A DNA stretch of 64,000 nt from Competibacter sp963695105 (GCA_963695105.1 CAVOGC010000005.1:61176-125175); one strand, 5' to 3'; positions 1 to 8,336 are shown, counted from the stretch's first letter. Translations and numbers: made by a program. The notes: generated from the sequence alone by a model not told the origin.

Positions 1-682
1 CCGGGTTGTTGCGCTTCGCCGATTCCAGCAGCAGCATAGCCTGCAAAGGACCATGCACCACCAGGCCCGGATATTTTTCCACCTCGGTGGCGTATTTGAT
101 ATCGTAATGAATCTTGTGAGAATTGAAGGTCAGTGCGGAGAAACGGAACAGCAACACCGGATCGACGGGGTATGATTCTTTCCATTCAAGGTCCTGGCGA
201 ATGGGGTTGGGGGCCGCTGGAACGAACGTCTTGGGCATCGGTAGATAAACGATATCCTGTTGTTCCTCGATGGCGACCCCTCTGTTCGAACCAATCAAGT
301 GTCTGACGGTGACAAATACCATGCGGCCCACTTTACCTTCCTTTTCCGCCACCTTGAGGATTTCGGAGGTTTTCGTCACGGCTTCGCCGATCCGTAAATT
401 CCGGTGAAACGTCAACTGGCCACTGGCCCACATCCGCCGTTCCAAGGAAACCGGCGGTAAAAAACCGCCGCGTTTCGGGTGACCGTCTGGACCGATTTCC
501 GCGCGGGCGACCAGTGGTAAAAAGTACAGCCAGTGCCAAAGTTCGGGCAATGGATCGCCTTCTCCGCCGGAAAAATCCCGATCATTTAAGGTTAGAGCCA
601 GTGCCCTGGCCGGCGTGGGATAAACGCAATCCCGGATTTCTTCCTTTCTGCCCACCCAGTCCTGCAAGTTCACTTCGCTCAT
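1..682 (-). CDS. MaoC-like / FAS1-like dehydratase (mesaconyl-CoA hydratase type), 3' end outside window
   Basis: About 227 codons are visible and the C-terminus lies beyond base 1. The protein begins MSEVNLQDWVGRKEEIRD and carries GGFLPPVSLERRMW followed by a hot-dog type second half (SALTFNSHKIHYD, then YPGLVVHGPLQAMLL). The histidine-containing HKIHYD and LVVHGPLQ motifs are typical of the fused FAS1-like dehydratases that include mesaconyl-C4-CoA hydratase (Meh) of the 3-hydroxypropionate bicycle. The ATG at 682 overlaps the stop of the upstream CoA-transferase (ATGA), so the genes are translationally coupled. Hydration of an enoyl-CoA is well supported; mesaconyl-C4-CoA as substrate is inference from the neighbours. 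Confidence 0.8.
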   Translation of the reverse strand, partial: MSEVNLQDWVGRKEEIRDCVYPTPARALALTLNDRDFSGGEGDPLPELWHWLYFLPLVARAEIGPDGHPKRGGFLPPVSLERRMWASGQLTFHRNLRIGEAVTKTSEILKVAEKEGKVGRMVFVTVRHLIGSNRGVAIEEQQDIVYLPMPKTFVPAAPNPIRQDLEWKESYPVDPVLLFRFSALTFNSHKIHYDIKYATEVEKYPGLVVHGPLQAMLLLESAKRNNP

Positions 683-1902
683 ATCACCCGCTTCTTCTTC
701 AGCTCAGCGATTTCCTCTTGGCTCATCCCCAGCAGCTCGCCGAGCACTTCCTCGGTATGCTGTCCGAGTTTGGGGCCGAGATGACGGATTTGCCCCGGCG
801 TTTCCGACAGGCGGGGAATGACCGAGGGCACGACGATGGTCTCGCCCAAATCCTCGTCGTCGATGGCCACCAGATTGCGCCGCGCGTGAAACTGACGGTC
901 GCCGTAAATATCGGCGATGTTGTTCAGCGGTCCGGCCGGCGCGCCGGTCGCATAACAGCGCTTGAGCAATTCCTCACGGGTCAGGGAACCGCACCAGTCC
1001 CGCACGATTTCGTTGACGTCATGACGGTTCTCCAGTCGGGTTTTCTGTTCGCCATAAAGACCCGAGGAAGCCAGCTCCGGCCGCCCCATCGCCTCGGCCA
1101 GCCGCCCGAACAACTTGTCGGTCGCACAGGCGAGGGCCACCCATTTGCCGTCCTTGGTCGGAAAATGACCGTAGGGACAGGCGAAATCGTTGTGGGTCGG
1201 CCCGTGCCGCTCGCGCACGGTGCCGAACATGGCAAAGGCCGACGCCAATTCGTCGGTGCAACGGAACACCGACTCGTACAGGGCGGCATCGACATACTGG
1301 CCCAGACCGGTCTCCTCGCGGTAGCGCAAAGCCATCAGCACGCCCACGCAACCGTACAGACCGGTCAGATAATCGCCCAGCGTGGTCGATCCCGGCGTGA
1401 CCGGAGTGCCCTTGGGCATCCCGGACAGAAAGGCGAGGCCGCCGACAGCGTGCGCGATACGGGCAAAGCCGGGCCGGTCCCGGTACGGGCCGGTCTGGCC
1501 GTAGCCAGTCACCCGCAACATGATCAGACCGGGGTTGATCCGTTGCAGCACCTCCCAGCCCAAGCCCCACTTCTCCAGCGTTCCGGTCCGGAAGTTTTCG
1601 CACAGCACGTCCGCTTTTTCGATCAAGCGCTTGAACAGCTCGACCCCATCGGGGCGGTGCAGGTCGATGGTCACCGACTTCTTGTTGCGGGCCTCGCCGA
1701 GCCAGGCCAGCGTGTCGCCGCGATGGGTCGGCGTGCCGAACTTGCGGCAAACGTCACCGCCAATCGGGTGTTCCACCTTGAGCACTTCGGCGCCGAATTC
1801 GCCGAGAATGGTCGCGCAATAGGGCGCCGCGATCACCGTGGCCACATCGATGACCCGGATGCCGGCGAGCGGCAGTTCAGCCTGAGGAGTTACGGTCGTC
1901 AT
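679..1902 (-). CDS. CaiB/BaiF family (class III) CoA-transferase, 407 aa
   Basis: Moves CoA between carboxylic acids. Family features seen: N-terminal GIRVIDVATVIAAPYCA, then FGAEVLKVEHP, RNKKSVTIDL, ENFRTGTLEKWG, GYGQTGPYRDRPGFA and GDYLTGLYG; the Asp of the last motif (about residue 175) is the expected catalytic residue that forms the acyl anhydride. Length is normal. It is strongly similar along its whole length to the next gene upstream, so the two probably form a heteromeric enzyme. Tandem CaiB genes next to a Meh-like hydratase resemble succinyl-CoA:L-malate CoA-transferase (SmtA/SmtB) or mesaconyl-CoA C1-C4 transferase; the exact substrate cannot be read from sequence. Confidence 0.88.
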   Translation of the reverse strand: MTTVTPQAELPLAGIRVIDVATVIAAPYCATILGEFGAEVLKVEHPIGGDVCRKFGTPTHRGDTLAWLGEARNKKSVTIDLHRPDGVELFKRLIEKADVLCENFRTGTLEKWGLGWEVLQRINPGLIMLRVTGYGQTGPYRDRPGFARIAHAVGGLAFLSGMPKGTPVTPGSTTLGDYLTGLYGCVGVLMALRYREETGLGQYVDAALYESVFRCTDELASAFAMFGTVRERHGPTHNDFACPYGHFPTKDGKWVALACATDKLFGRLAEAMGRPELASSGLYGEQKTRLENRHDVNEIVRDWCGSLTREELLKRCYATGAPAGPLNNIADIYGDRQFHARRNLVAIDDEDLGETIVVPSVIPRLSETPGQIRHLGPKLGQHTEEVLGELLGMSQEEIAELKKKRVI

Positions 1903-1916
1903 GGTGCTCTCGCTCG

Positions 1917-3200
1917 CTAGATGATTTTGCGCTGGCGCAGTTGTTTGATTTCCTCGGCCGACAAGCCGAGTAACTCACGCATGATCTCGTAAGTCGCGTT
2001 GCCCATCGGCGGCCCGAGATTGCTGATCTGACCGGGCGTCAGCGACAAGCGAGGCGTCACGCCGGGCACCACCACTTCGCCCAGGCCCGGTTCTTCCAAC
2101 CGGACCAGATTTTCGCGCGCCTGGAAATGCTCGTCCTCGAAGATGTCGGCGATGCTGTTGACCTTGCCGATCGGAACTTCCTTCTCCAGACAACGGTTCA
2201 ACACCTCCTGCCGACTGAGGGAACCCACCCATTCGATGACGACCCGGTTGACTTCATCGCGCGCCGCCAGTCGCTTGCGCTGTTCGCCGTACAGCGTTGA
2301 GGAGGCCAGCTCCGGCCGCTCCATCGCCTCGGACAAGCGCTCGAACATCTTGTCGGTGGTGCAGGCGATGGCAATCCATTTATCGTCCTGGGTGCGGAAA
2401 TGACCGTGCGGCACCGCGACGAAACTACCGGCGCCCTCGCGTTCCCGAACCTTGCCGAACAGGCCATACGAGGCGGAAATTTCATCCAGATGGCGGAACA
2501 CCGCCTCGTAAATGCCGATATCGACAATCTGGCCACGTCCGGTTTTCTCCCGGTGGCGCAGGGCCAGCATGATGCCGATGGCGCCGTACAAGCTCGACAG
2601 GTAATCGCCCAGCGGCGCGGTGCCCGGCACCACCGGCGTCTCGCCCGGAAAACCGGCCAGATAGGACAACCCACCGAAGGCGTGGGCGATGTGGGCGAAG
2701 CCGGAGCGGTGGCGGTAGGGTCCAGTTTGGCCGTAGCCCGACACCCGCAAAAAAACCAGACCGGGATTGACCTCGCTCAGCTCCTTCCAGCCGATGCCCC
2801 ACTCCTCCATCGTCCCCGGCCGAAAATTTTCGATGAGCACGTCGGATTTCTCGACCAGCTTGAGGAACAGTTGCACTCCCTCTTTTTGGCGCAAGTCGAT
2901 CAGCACCGATTTTTTGTTGCGCCCTTCGCTGAGCCAGGCCAGGGTGGCGTCGTGACGCTTGGTCGCCGTGCCGAAGCGCCGCATCGGATCGCCCGCCAGT
3001 GGATGCTCCACCTTGAGCACCTCGGCGCCGAACTCGCCCAGCACCGAAGCCGCGTAGGGACCGGCCAGAAAGGTGCCCACGTCAATGACGCGGATACCGC
3101 TCATCGGCAGTTTCGCAGTCTGGGGGTCGTGCTCCTGGGAAGGCGCACGCTCGGAATTCTCAGGCATCTCTGTTGCGGTTTGCGCGTTCTCGTCCGACAT
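1917..3200 (-). CDS. CaiB/BaiF family (class III) CoA-transferase, 427 aa, paralogue of the downstream gene
   Basis: Same family and motif order as its neighbour: GIRVIDVGTFLAGPYAA, FGAEVLKVEHP, RNKKSVLIDL, ENFRPGTMEEWG, GYGQTGPYR and GDYLSSLYG with the likely catalytic Asp near residue 198. The start at 3200 (MSDENAQ) is preferred over an upstream ATG at 3254 because AGAGGGAAG lies just upstream of it. Residues 1 to about 32 form a polar, low-complexity N-terminal extension absent from the paralogue. The 14-bp gap to the next gene implies one transcript with the second transferase and the hydratase. Likely first gene of a three-gene CoA-ester operon. Confidence 0.87.
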   Translation of the reverse strand: MSDENAQTATEMPENSERAPSQEHDPQTAKLPMSGIRVIDVGTFLAGPYAASVLGEFGAEVLKVEHPLAGDPMRRFGTATKRHDATLAWLSEGRNKKSVLIDLRQKEGVQLFLKLVEKSDVLIENFRPGTMEEWGIGWKELSEVNPGLVFLRVSGYGQTGPYRHRSGFAHIAHAFGGLSYLAGFPGETPVVPGTAPLGDYLSSLYGAIGIMLALRHREKTGRGQIVDIGIYEAVFRHLDEISASYGLFGKVREREGAGSFVAVPHGHFRTQDDKWIAIACTTDKMFERLSEAMERPELASSTLYGEQRKRLAARDEVNRVVIEWVGSLSRQEVLNRCLEKEVPIGKVNSIADIFEDEHFQARENLVRLEEPGLGEVVVPGVTPRLSLTPGQISNLGPPMGNATYEIMRELLGLSAEEIKQLRQRKII

Positions 3201-3361
3201 GCCGGCTTCCCTCTGTTGTTTGACGGTCTTCACCCGACGCCCCGTTTTCGCCACGTTTGCGCCTCGCTGTTCGAATCATGAAAACTAACTGAAATATTAG
3301 TAGAGTATGGCGCCGTTGCCAGAGGGAACAGGCGCCAGCGACCCGGAACCGACCATCTCCC

Positions 3362-4135
3362 ATGAATATTCGTACCCAGTCCGTCGCCCTGCAAACCATT
3401 CTGATCAAGGAAACCCTGCGTTTCCTGCGTATCTGGATCCAGACCATCCTGCCGCCGGCGGTGACCACCACCTTGTATTTCATTATTTTCGGCAAGCTGA
3501 TCGGGGCTCAAATTGGGCCGGTGGAAGGATTGAGCTATCCCCAGTACATCGCGCCGGGGCTGATCATGATGGCGGTCATCACCAATGCCTATTCGAACGT
3601 GGTGTCCTCGTTCTTCAGCGCCAAGTTTCAACGGCACATCGAGGAAATGCTGGTCTCGCCCCTGCCCAACACCATCATCGTGCTGGGCTTCGTCGGCGGC
3701 GGGGTGGCGCGGGGCCTGGCGGTGGGCGGCGTGGTCGCGGCGGTCTCGCTGTTTTTCGCCGACCTGCCGTGGCGGCATCCACTGGTGACGCTGGCGGTGA
3801 TCGTCCTGACCTCGGTACTGTTCGCCCTGGCCGGGTTGATCAACGGCATCTACGCCAAGAGCTTCGACGACATTTCGGTGGTTCCAACTTTTGTGCTAAC
3901 CCCGCTGATCTATCTGGGCGGCATTTTCTACTCCATCAAAATGCTGTCGCCGTTCTGGCAGACCGCATCCCTGTTCAACCCCATCCTGTACATGATCAAC
4001 GCCTTTCGTTACGGCATCCTGGGCGTGTCCGACATCGATATCCGCCTCGCTTTCGCCATCATTCTGCTGTTCGTCGCCGTCCTGTTCGGCTACAGCCTGT
4101 GGCTGCTGCGCCGCGGCACCGGCATCCGCAGTTGA
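3362..4135 (+). CDS. ABC-2 type transporter permease (YadH/NodJ-like), 257 aa
   Basis: Six hydrophobic segments are visible, with the ABC-2 family signature region near the end (ILTPLIYLGGIFYSIKM style, then FNPILYMINAFRYGILGV). These permeases work with a separate ATPase, normally encoded directly upstream (YadG-like). Here no ATPase is adjacent: upstream lies the divergent CoA-transferase operon and downstream the TRAP operon. The ATPase must be encoded elsewhere or was lost. The ATG at 3362 lacks a clear Shine-Dalgarno sequence. Substrate unknown. Confidence 0.88.
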   Translation: MNIRTQSVALQTILIKETLRFLRIWIQTILPPAVTTTLYFIIFGKLIGAQIGPVEGLSYPQYIAPGLIMMAVITNAYSNVVSSFFSAKFQRHIEEMLVSPLPNTIIVLGFVGGGVARGLAVGGVVAAVSLFFADLPWRHPLVTLAVIVLTSVLFALAGLINGIYAKSFDDISVVPTFVLTPLIYLGGIFYSIKMLSPFWQTASLFNPILYMINAFRYGILGVSDIDIRLAFAIILLFVAVLFGYSLWLLRRGTGIRS

Positions 4136-4327
4136 CTCCCCGCTCCCCGTTAAGGTGCAACAAATAGCCGTTGTGCGCGTTATCCGCGCATTACGCTATT
4201 TTTTTTCTATGCTTAGTTTCTAGGGTTCCGGTTCCGCCGCGAACCTGAATGATCGGGCTAATGCCATCGATTAGCCCTCAACTGCCAGAACCAAGAAAAG
4301 ACTGACCCCCAAAGGAGAATGCCGCTC
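4136..4327 (+). promoter_or_regulatory. dctP leader region with two inverted repeats
   Basis: Non-coding interval upstream of the TRAP operon. It contains a T-rich run near 4197-4206, a small hairpin GGTTC-n6-GAACC at 4230-4245, and a perfect 8-bp inverted repeat GGGCTAAT / ATTAGCCC with a 7-nt loop at 4255-4277. Neither hairpin is followed by a T-tract, so they are not intrinsic terminators; they may be an operator or mRNA structures. AAAGGAG sits at about 4310-4317, just before the start codon chosen for dctP. No confident sigma-70 boxes were identified. Confidence 0.4.
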
Positions 4328-5317
4328 ATGCGCAAATCAAGCCTCTTTCATGCCCTGCTGACGGGCGCCACCCTGGCCCTGCTGGGCGGAATCGCCCATG
4401 CGGAAACCGTGATCAAGTTCTCGCATGTGGTCGCCGAGAACACCCCCAAGGGCAAGGGTGCCCTGCTGTTCAAGAAGCTGGCCGAGGAACGGCTGAAAGG
4501 TAAAGTAACCGTGGAGGTCTATCCCAACAGCTCGCTGTTCGGCGACGGCAAGGAAATGGAAGCGCTGCTGCTCGGGGACGTGCAACTGATCGCGCCTTCG
4601 CTGTCGAAGTTCGACCGCTACACCAAACAGGTTCAGGTGTTCGACCTGCCGTTCCTGTTCAAGGACATCGCCGCGGTCCACCGTTTCCAGAACGGGCCAG
4701 TTGGCCAAGCCATCCTTGCCTCCATGAAAAAGAAGAGTCTGACCGGCCTGGGCTACTGGGATAACGGCATGAAGCAACTTTCGGCCAACAAGCCGTTGCG
4801 CAAACCCGAAGACGCCAAGGGCATGAAGTTCCGTATCCAGGCTTCCGACATTCTCGAAGCCCAGTTCGAGGCGGTCGGCGCCTTCCCGCAAAAACTGGCG
4901 TTCGCGGAAGTCTACCAGGCACTGGAAACCGGCGTGGTCGATGGCGCCGAGAACCCGTGGTCGAACATCTATTCGCAGAAGTTCTTCGAGGTCCAGAAGT
5001 ACATTTCCGAGACCAACAACGGCTATCTGGGCTACATGCTGGTGACCAACACCAAGTTCTGGGATGGTCTGCCGGCGGATGTGCGCAAGACCCTGGAAGA
5101 AATCCTCACCGAAGTCACGGTGCAGGTCAACCAGTGGGCCACCGAGTTCAGCGATGGTGACCGTCAGAAGATCAAGGACTCCGGCAAGACTGAAATCCTG
5201 GCGCTGACGCCCGAAGAACTGGCGGCCTGGAAGACGGCGATGAAGCCGGTCTACGACCAATTCACTCCCGCTATCGGCAAGGACATCGTCGACGCGGCTT
5301 TGGCGGCCAGCAAGTAA
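4328..5317 (+). CDS. dctP: TRAP transporter solute-binding protein DctP, 329 aa
   Basis: Periplasmic substrate-binding subunit of a sodium-coupled C4-dicarboxylate-type TRAP transporter. It has a signal peptide (residues 1-25, cleavage after AHA) followed by the mature start ETVIKFSHVVAENTPKG. DctP family landmarks are visible: FGDGKEMEALLLGDVQ, the FRIQ(A) segment whose Arg normally binds the ligand carboxylate, and GVVDGAENPWSNIYSQKF. The ATG at 4328 is chosen because the AAGGAG box is about 10 nt upstream; the ATG at 4319 almost abuts that box. First gene of dctPQM, followed by a terminator. Ligand is probably a carboxylate, identity unknown. Confidence 0.93.
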   Translation: MRKSSLFHALLTGATLALLGGIAHAETVIKFSHVVAENTPKGKGALLFKKLAEERLKGKVTVEVYPNSSLFGDGKEMEALLLGDVQLIAPSLSKFDRYTKQVQVFDLPFLFKDIAAVHRFQNGPVGQAILASMKKKSLTGLGYWDNGMKQLSANKPLRKPEDAKGMKFRIQASDILEAQFEAVGAFPQKLAFAEVYQALETGVVDGAENPWSNIYSQKFFEVQKYISETNNGYLGYMLVTNTKFWDGLPADVRKTLEEILTEVTVQVNQWATEFSDGDRQKIKDSGKTEILALTPEELAAWKTAMKPVYDQFTPAIGKDIVDAALAASK

Positions 5318-5329
5318 TCCTTCCTCGGC

Positions 5330-5373
5330 CGCACCTCCCAGCGTTCGGAACAACGCCGGGAGGTGCGTTTTTT
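5330..5373 (+). terminator. Intrinsic terminator / attenuator between dctP and dctQ
   Basis: A 10-bp perfect stem (CGCACCTCCC pairing with GGGAGGTGCG), with extra pairing of GCGTT and AACGC inside the loop, is followed by six T residues. It lies after dctP but before dctQM on the same strand, so it probably gives more dctP than dctQM transcript, as expected for a binding protein needed in excess. Confidence 0.85.
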
Positions 5374-5398
5374 CAGGCTTCCGTTCGGAGGGTTTTCC

Positions 5399-5989
5399 AT
5401 GTTTGTCCGCATCATCCATCATCTGGAAGAAGGGTTCATCGCCCTGCTGCTGGCACTGATGGTCACCATCTCCTTCGTTCAGGTGATCAACCGCTACATA
5501 CTGGGCACCGGCTTTACCTGGGCACTGGAACTGGTTACCTACCTGTTCGCCTGGCTTGTGCTGTTCGGCGTTTCCTACGGGATCAGGACCGGCGCGCACA
5601 TCGGCATCGACGTGCTGGTACGGCAGTTTCCGCACAAGCTGCGCCGCGCCATTGGGTTTTTCGGGGTACTGGCCTGTTGCGCTTATTGCATCATCATGCT
5701 GGTCGGCTCGGCCGGCTATGTCTACAAGCTCTACGAGCTGGGTATCGAGGCCCAGGATTTGCCGATCCCGCGCTGGGTGCCTTTTATCATGCTGCCCATC
5801 GGTCTGTCCCTGGCCCTGCTGCGGCTGCTGCAAGTCGGCTGGCGCACCATCCTCGGCCAGCAGGAAGGACTGCAACTCGCCGACGAGGCCCGCGAAGCGA
5901 TCGAATCGATCGAGGGTGTTGAAGTGGTCGAGGCGGTCGAGATCCTGCATCCCGCCCCAGGCTCCGCTCGTCAGGAGAAAGCGCCATGA
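5399..5989 (+). CDS. dctQ: TRAP transporter small permease DctQ, 196 aa
   Basis: Four-helix small membrane subunit. Hydrophobic segments occur at about residues 13-33, 48-68, 88-110 and 128-148. The motif VINRYILGTGFTWALELVTYLFAWLV, shortened here to its core NRY and W-E-L elements, is typical of DctQ. The ATG at 5399 follows CGGAGGG; an upstream GTG at 5363 lies inside the terminator stem and is unlikely to be used. The C-terminal tail (about 45 residues, acidic, rich in E, A and V) is longer than usual. The gene overlaps dctM by 4 bp (ATGA), so the two membrane subunits are coupled. Confidence 0.92.
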   Translation: MFVRIIHHLEEGFIALLLALMVTISFVQVINRYILGTGFTWALELVTYLFAWLVLFGVSYGIRTGAHIGIDVLVRQFPHKLRRAIGFFGVLACCAYCIIMLVGSAGYVYKLYELGIEAQDLPIPRWVPFIMLPIGLSLALLRLLQVGWRTILGQQEGLQLADEAREAIESIEGVEVVEAVEILHPAPGSARQEKAP

Positions 5990-7263
5990 CCTCGCTGTTC
6001 CTGTTTACCATCCTGTTCGTTTTCCTGCTGATGGGCATCCCCATCGCCTTTTCCCTAGGCCTGTCCAGTATTCTAACCATCTTGTTCTTCACCAACGATT
6101 CGCTGGCCTCCATGTCGCTGAAGCTGTTCGACACCATGGAGCATTACACCCTGCTGGCGATTCCGTATTTTGTGCTGGCTTCGGCGTTTCTGACCACGGG
6201 CGGCGTGGCCAAGCGGCTGATTCGCTTCGCGATCGCCGCCGTCGGCCACATCACCGGGGGCATGGCCATCGCCTCGGTGCTGGCCTGCATGTTGTTCGCG
6301 GCGGTGTCGGGCTCGTCGCCAGCCACGGTGGCCGCGATTGGCTCCATCGTGATCGGCGCCATGGTCAAGGGCGGCTATCCACAGAAATACGCCGCCGGCA
6401 TTATCTGTAACGCCGGCACCTTGGGGATTTTGATTCCGCCGTCGATTGTGATGGTGGTCTATGCCGCCGCCACCGAGACCTCGGTCGGTCAGTTATTCAT
6501 GGCGGGAGTGGTGCCCGGCATCGTGCTGGGCCTGATGCTGATGATCGCCATTTTCATCAGCGCGCGGAAGATGAAGATTCCGCTGCAGCCGCGCGTCTCG
6601 TTTCGGGAGCTGCTGGTGGCAAGCCGGGAAGCCATGTGGGGACTGGGGCTGATCGTCGTGGTGCTGGGCGGCATCTACGGCGGTTTCTTCACCGCCACCG
6701 AAGCGGCGGCGGTCGCCGCCGTCTACGCCTTCGTGGTCGCCCTGTTCATCCACCGCGACATGGGCTTCCGCGACGTACCCCGAGTGTTCGCGGACGCCGG
6801 CAAGGTCACGGTGATGCTGTTGTTCATCATTTCCAACGCCATGCTGTTCGCCCATGTATTGACCACCGAGCGCATTCCGCAGGTCATGGCGGAAACCATC
6901 GTCGGCTGGGGACTGTCAGCTTGGCAGTTCCTGATCGTGGTCAACATCGTGCTGCTGATTGCCGGCAACTTCATGGAGCCATCGTCGATTCTGCTGATCC
7001 TGGCGCCAATCTTCTTCCCCATCGCGACTCAACTCGGCATCGACCCAATCCACCTGGGCATCATCATGGTGGTGAACATGGAAATCGGCATGATCACGCC
7101 GCCGGTGGGACTCAACCTGTTCGTGACCGCCGGCGTCACCGGTATGCCATTGTGGGACGTGGTGAAAGCCGCTTTACCCTGGCTGATGGTGATGTTGAGC
7201 TTCCTGATCATCGTCACCTATATCCCGCAAATCAGCCTGTTCCTGCCTCAGTTGCTGTTCTAA
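5986..7263 (+). CDS. dctM: TRAP transporter large permease DctM, 425 aa
   Basis: Large membrane subunit that carries the transport path. It has about 12 hydrophobic segments and the family landmarks GIPIAFSLGLSS, FAAVSGSSPATVAAIGS, GTLGILIPPSIVMVVY, FTATEAAAVAAVYAF and NMEIGMITPPVGLNLFV. Length is normal for DctM. It is translationally coupled to dctQ and ends 30 bp before a strong terminator. Nothing looks damaged. Confidence 0.95.
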   Translation: MTSLFLFTILFVFLLMGIPIAFSLGLSSILTILFFTNDSLASMSLKLFDTMEHYTLLAIPYFVLASAFLTTGGVAKRLIRFAIAAVGHITGGMAIASVLACMLFAAVSGSSPATVAAIGSIVIGAMVKGGYPQKYAAGIICNAGTLGILIPPSIVMVVYAAATETSVGQLFMAGVVPGIVLGLMLMIAIFISARKMKIPLQPRVSFRELLVASREAMWGLGLIVVVLGGIYGGFFTATEAAAVAAVYAFVVALFIHRDMGFRDVPRVFADAGKVTVMLLFIISNAMLFAHVLTTERIPQVMAETIVGWGLSAWQFLIVVNIVLLIAGNFMEPSSILLILAPIFFPIATQLGIDPIHLGIIMVVNMEIGMITPPVGLNLFVTAGVTGMPLWDVVKAALPWLMVMLSFLIIVTYIPQISLFLPQLLF

Positions 7264-7295
7264 CGCGGGCAAGCATCGGCTGGGTCATGATGCAC

Positions 7296-7325
7296 AAAGA
7301 GGCGGCCTAGGCCGCCTCTTTGTTT
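7296..7325. terminator. Bidirectional intrinsic terminator after dctM
   Basis: A perfect 26-bp palindrome (AAAGAGGCGGCC / GGCCGCCTCTTT around a central TA) at 7296-7321 is followed by TTTT-like sequence on the plus strand and preceded by an A-run, which serves as the T-run on the minus strand. It separates dctM from the convergent DUF882 gene and should stop both transcripts. Confidence 0.85.
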
Positions 7326-7390
7326 TGTGCTGCTCAGAACAGATGGAGCAGCGCAAGGATCTGGCGCAACTCAGCGCCCACGCCGCCCAC

Positions 7391-7984
7391 TCAGCTCCAG
7401 TAACGCACCGGGCCGCTGTCGACGTGAATGAAGTTGGAACGGGGATAGTAGCCGACCCCTCCCGCGCCCAGGGAACGGGCCGCCTTATAGAGATCCGATA
7501 TCCGGCCGCCCGGCAGGCGGATATCGAGCGCCATGGCCTCGATGTGGTAGCTGTTACGGGCCACGCGCCGGCTTTGCGAGCGCAACATGCTGTTGGTGCT
7601 TGGCGACCGATAGCCGCTGATGACATGCACCGGCCTGCCGGGGCTGACTTGCACCTGCAAGGCGTAAAGTTGGTCCAACACGTTGGAATCGAACAGTTTG
7701 ACCTGATCGTTATGGTGGTCGCGCAATCCCCAGCTCACCTCGCCGATGGCTTCGCGGATATAACCGTCCCGGGGAGTCCAGTAGACTTGGCGGATACTCT
7801 CGCCGGTATTGGGGTTGTAGAACAGCAGATAGCGGTCGCGCCGGACGGCCGCCTCGAGCAATGCCGGCGCCAAGGCCAAGGCGCCAAGGCCACCTGCCGC
7901 GAGCTTCAGGAATCCTCGCCTACCCAGTTCAGGCTGAACCTCCTGGTGATCGCTGCTCGGTTGAAGCGCTACGTCTGTTCTCAT
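7391..7984 (-). CDS. Tat-exported DUF882 / YcbK-like M15 murein peptidase, 197 aa
   Basis: The twin-arginine signal GRRGFLKLAAGGLGALALAPA (Arg22-Arg23) is followed by a compact DUF882 domain. Metal-site motifs of the peptidase M15-like fold are present: SGYRSPSTNSML, then NSYHIEAMALDIRLPG, and the C-terminal GGVGYYPRSNFIHVDSGPVRYW. The two His and the Asp in these motifs are the expected zinc ligands. Members act on peptidoglycan peptides in the periplasm; substrate is inferred from the family. It is transcribed alone, convergent with dctM, with an AT-rich region upstream. Confidence 0.9.
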   Translation of the reverse strand: MRTDVALQPSSDHQEVQPELGRRGFLKLAAGGLGALALAPALLEAAVRRDRYLLFYNPNTGESIRQVYWTPRDGYIREAIGEVSWGLRDHHNDQVKLFDSNVLDQLYALQVQVSPGRPVHVISGYRSPSTNSMLRSQSRRVARNSYHIEAMALDIRLPGGRISDLYKAARSLGAGGVGYYPRSNFIHVDSGPVRYWS

Positions 7985-8336
7985 TGTCGTAAAATCCTCC
8001 CAGCAACTACTTATTGGTGAGCTTCCGTTTCATCTAAGCAAATCGAGTTTGCCAAATCAAGAATCAGACATACCACCATTTTTTTGCCATTAAACAACAA
8101 ATATCGATCTCTCAGTCTTAACTCGAATATTTAAATTTAGTCGCCCAACTATCGAACCCATGAAGCCCTCATCTCGAATAAAAATAGTTCTATTTAAAAA
8201 ATTATATTTTACATATAGATATACTAACATTACCACTCATCCGCACTGGAAATTATTATAAATAATACAATTTTTATTTTATTTACAACAATTTTTAAAT
8301 AAACAAAAAAACAACAAGTCCCCATGAAAAATTGTG
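7985..8336. other. AT-rich intergenic region between divergent genes
   Basis: About 350 bp without a credible gene. From roughly 8030 to 8335 the sequence is strikingly AT-rich compared with the surrounding coding DNA, with many A- and T-runs. It separates the divergent DUF882 and YbaK genes and must hold both promoters, but too many AT hexamers occur to single out one pair. Such tracts can bind H-NS-type silencers. Confidence 0.5.

Noticed and set aside
514..1920. Plus-strand open frame of 468 codons opposite the first CoA-transferase
   Set aside because: Antisense shadow; the CoA-transferase frame has all family motifs.
4337..5950. Minus-strand open frame of 537 codons opposite dctPQ
   Set aside because: It is antisense to two genes with clear motifs; the translation is low in complexity and shows no domain. 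Long antisense frames are common in GC-rich DNA.
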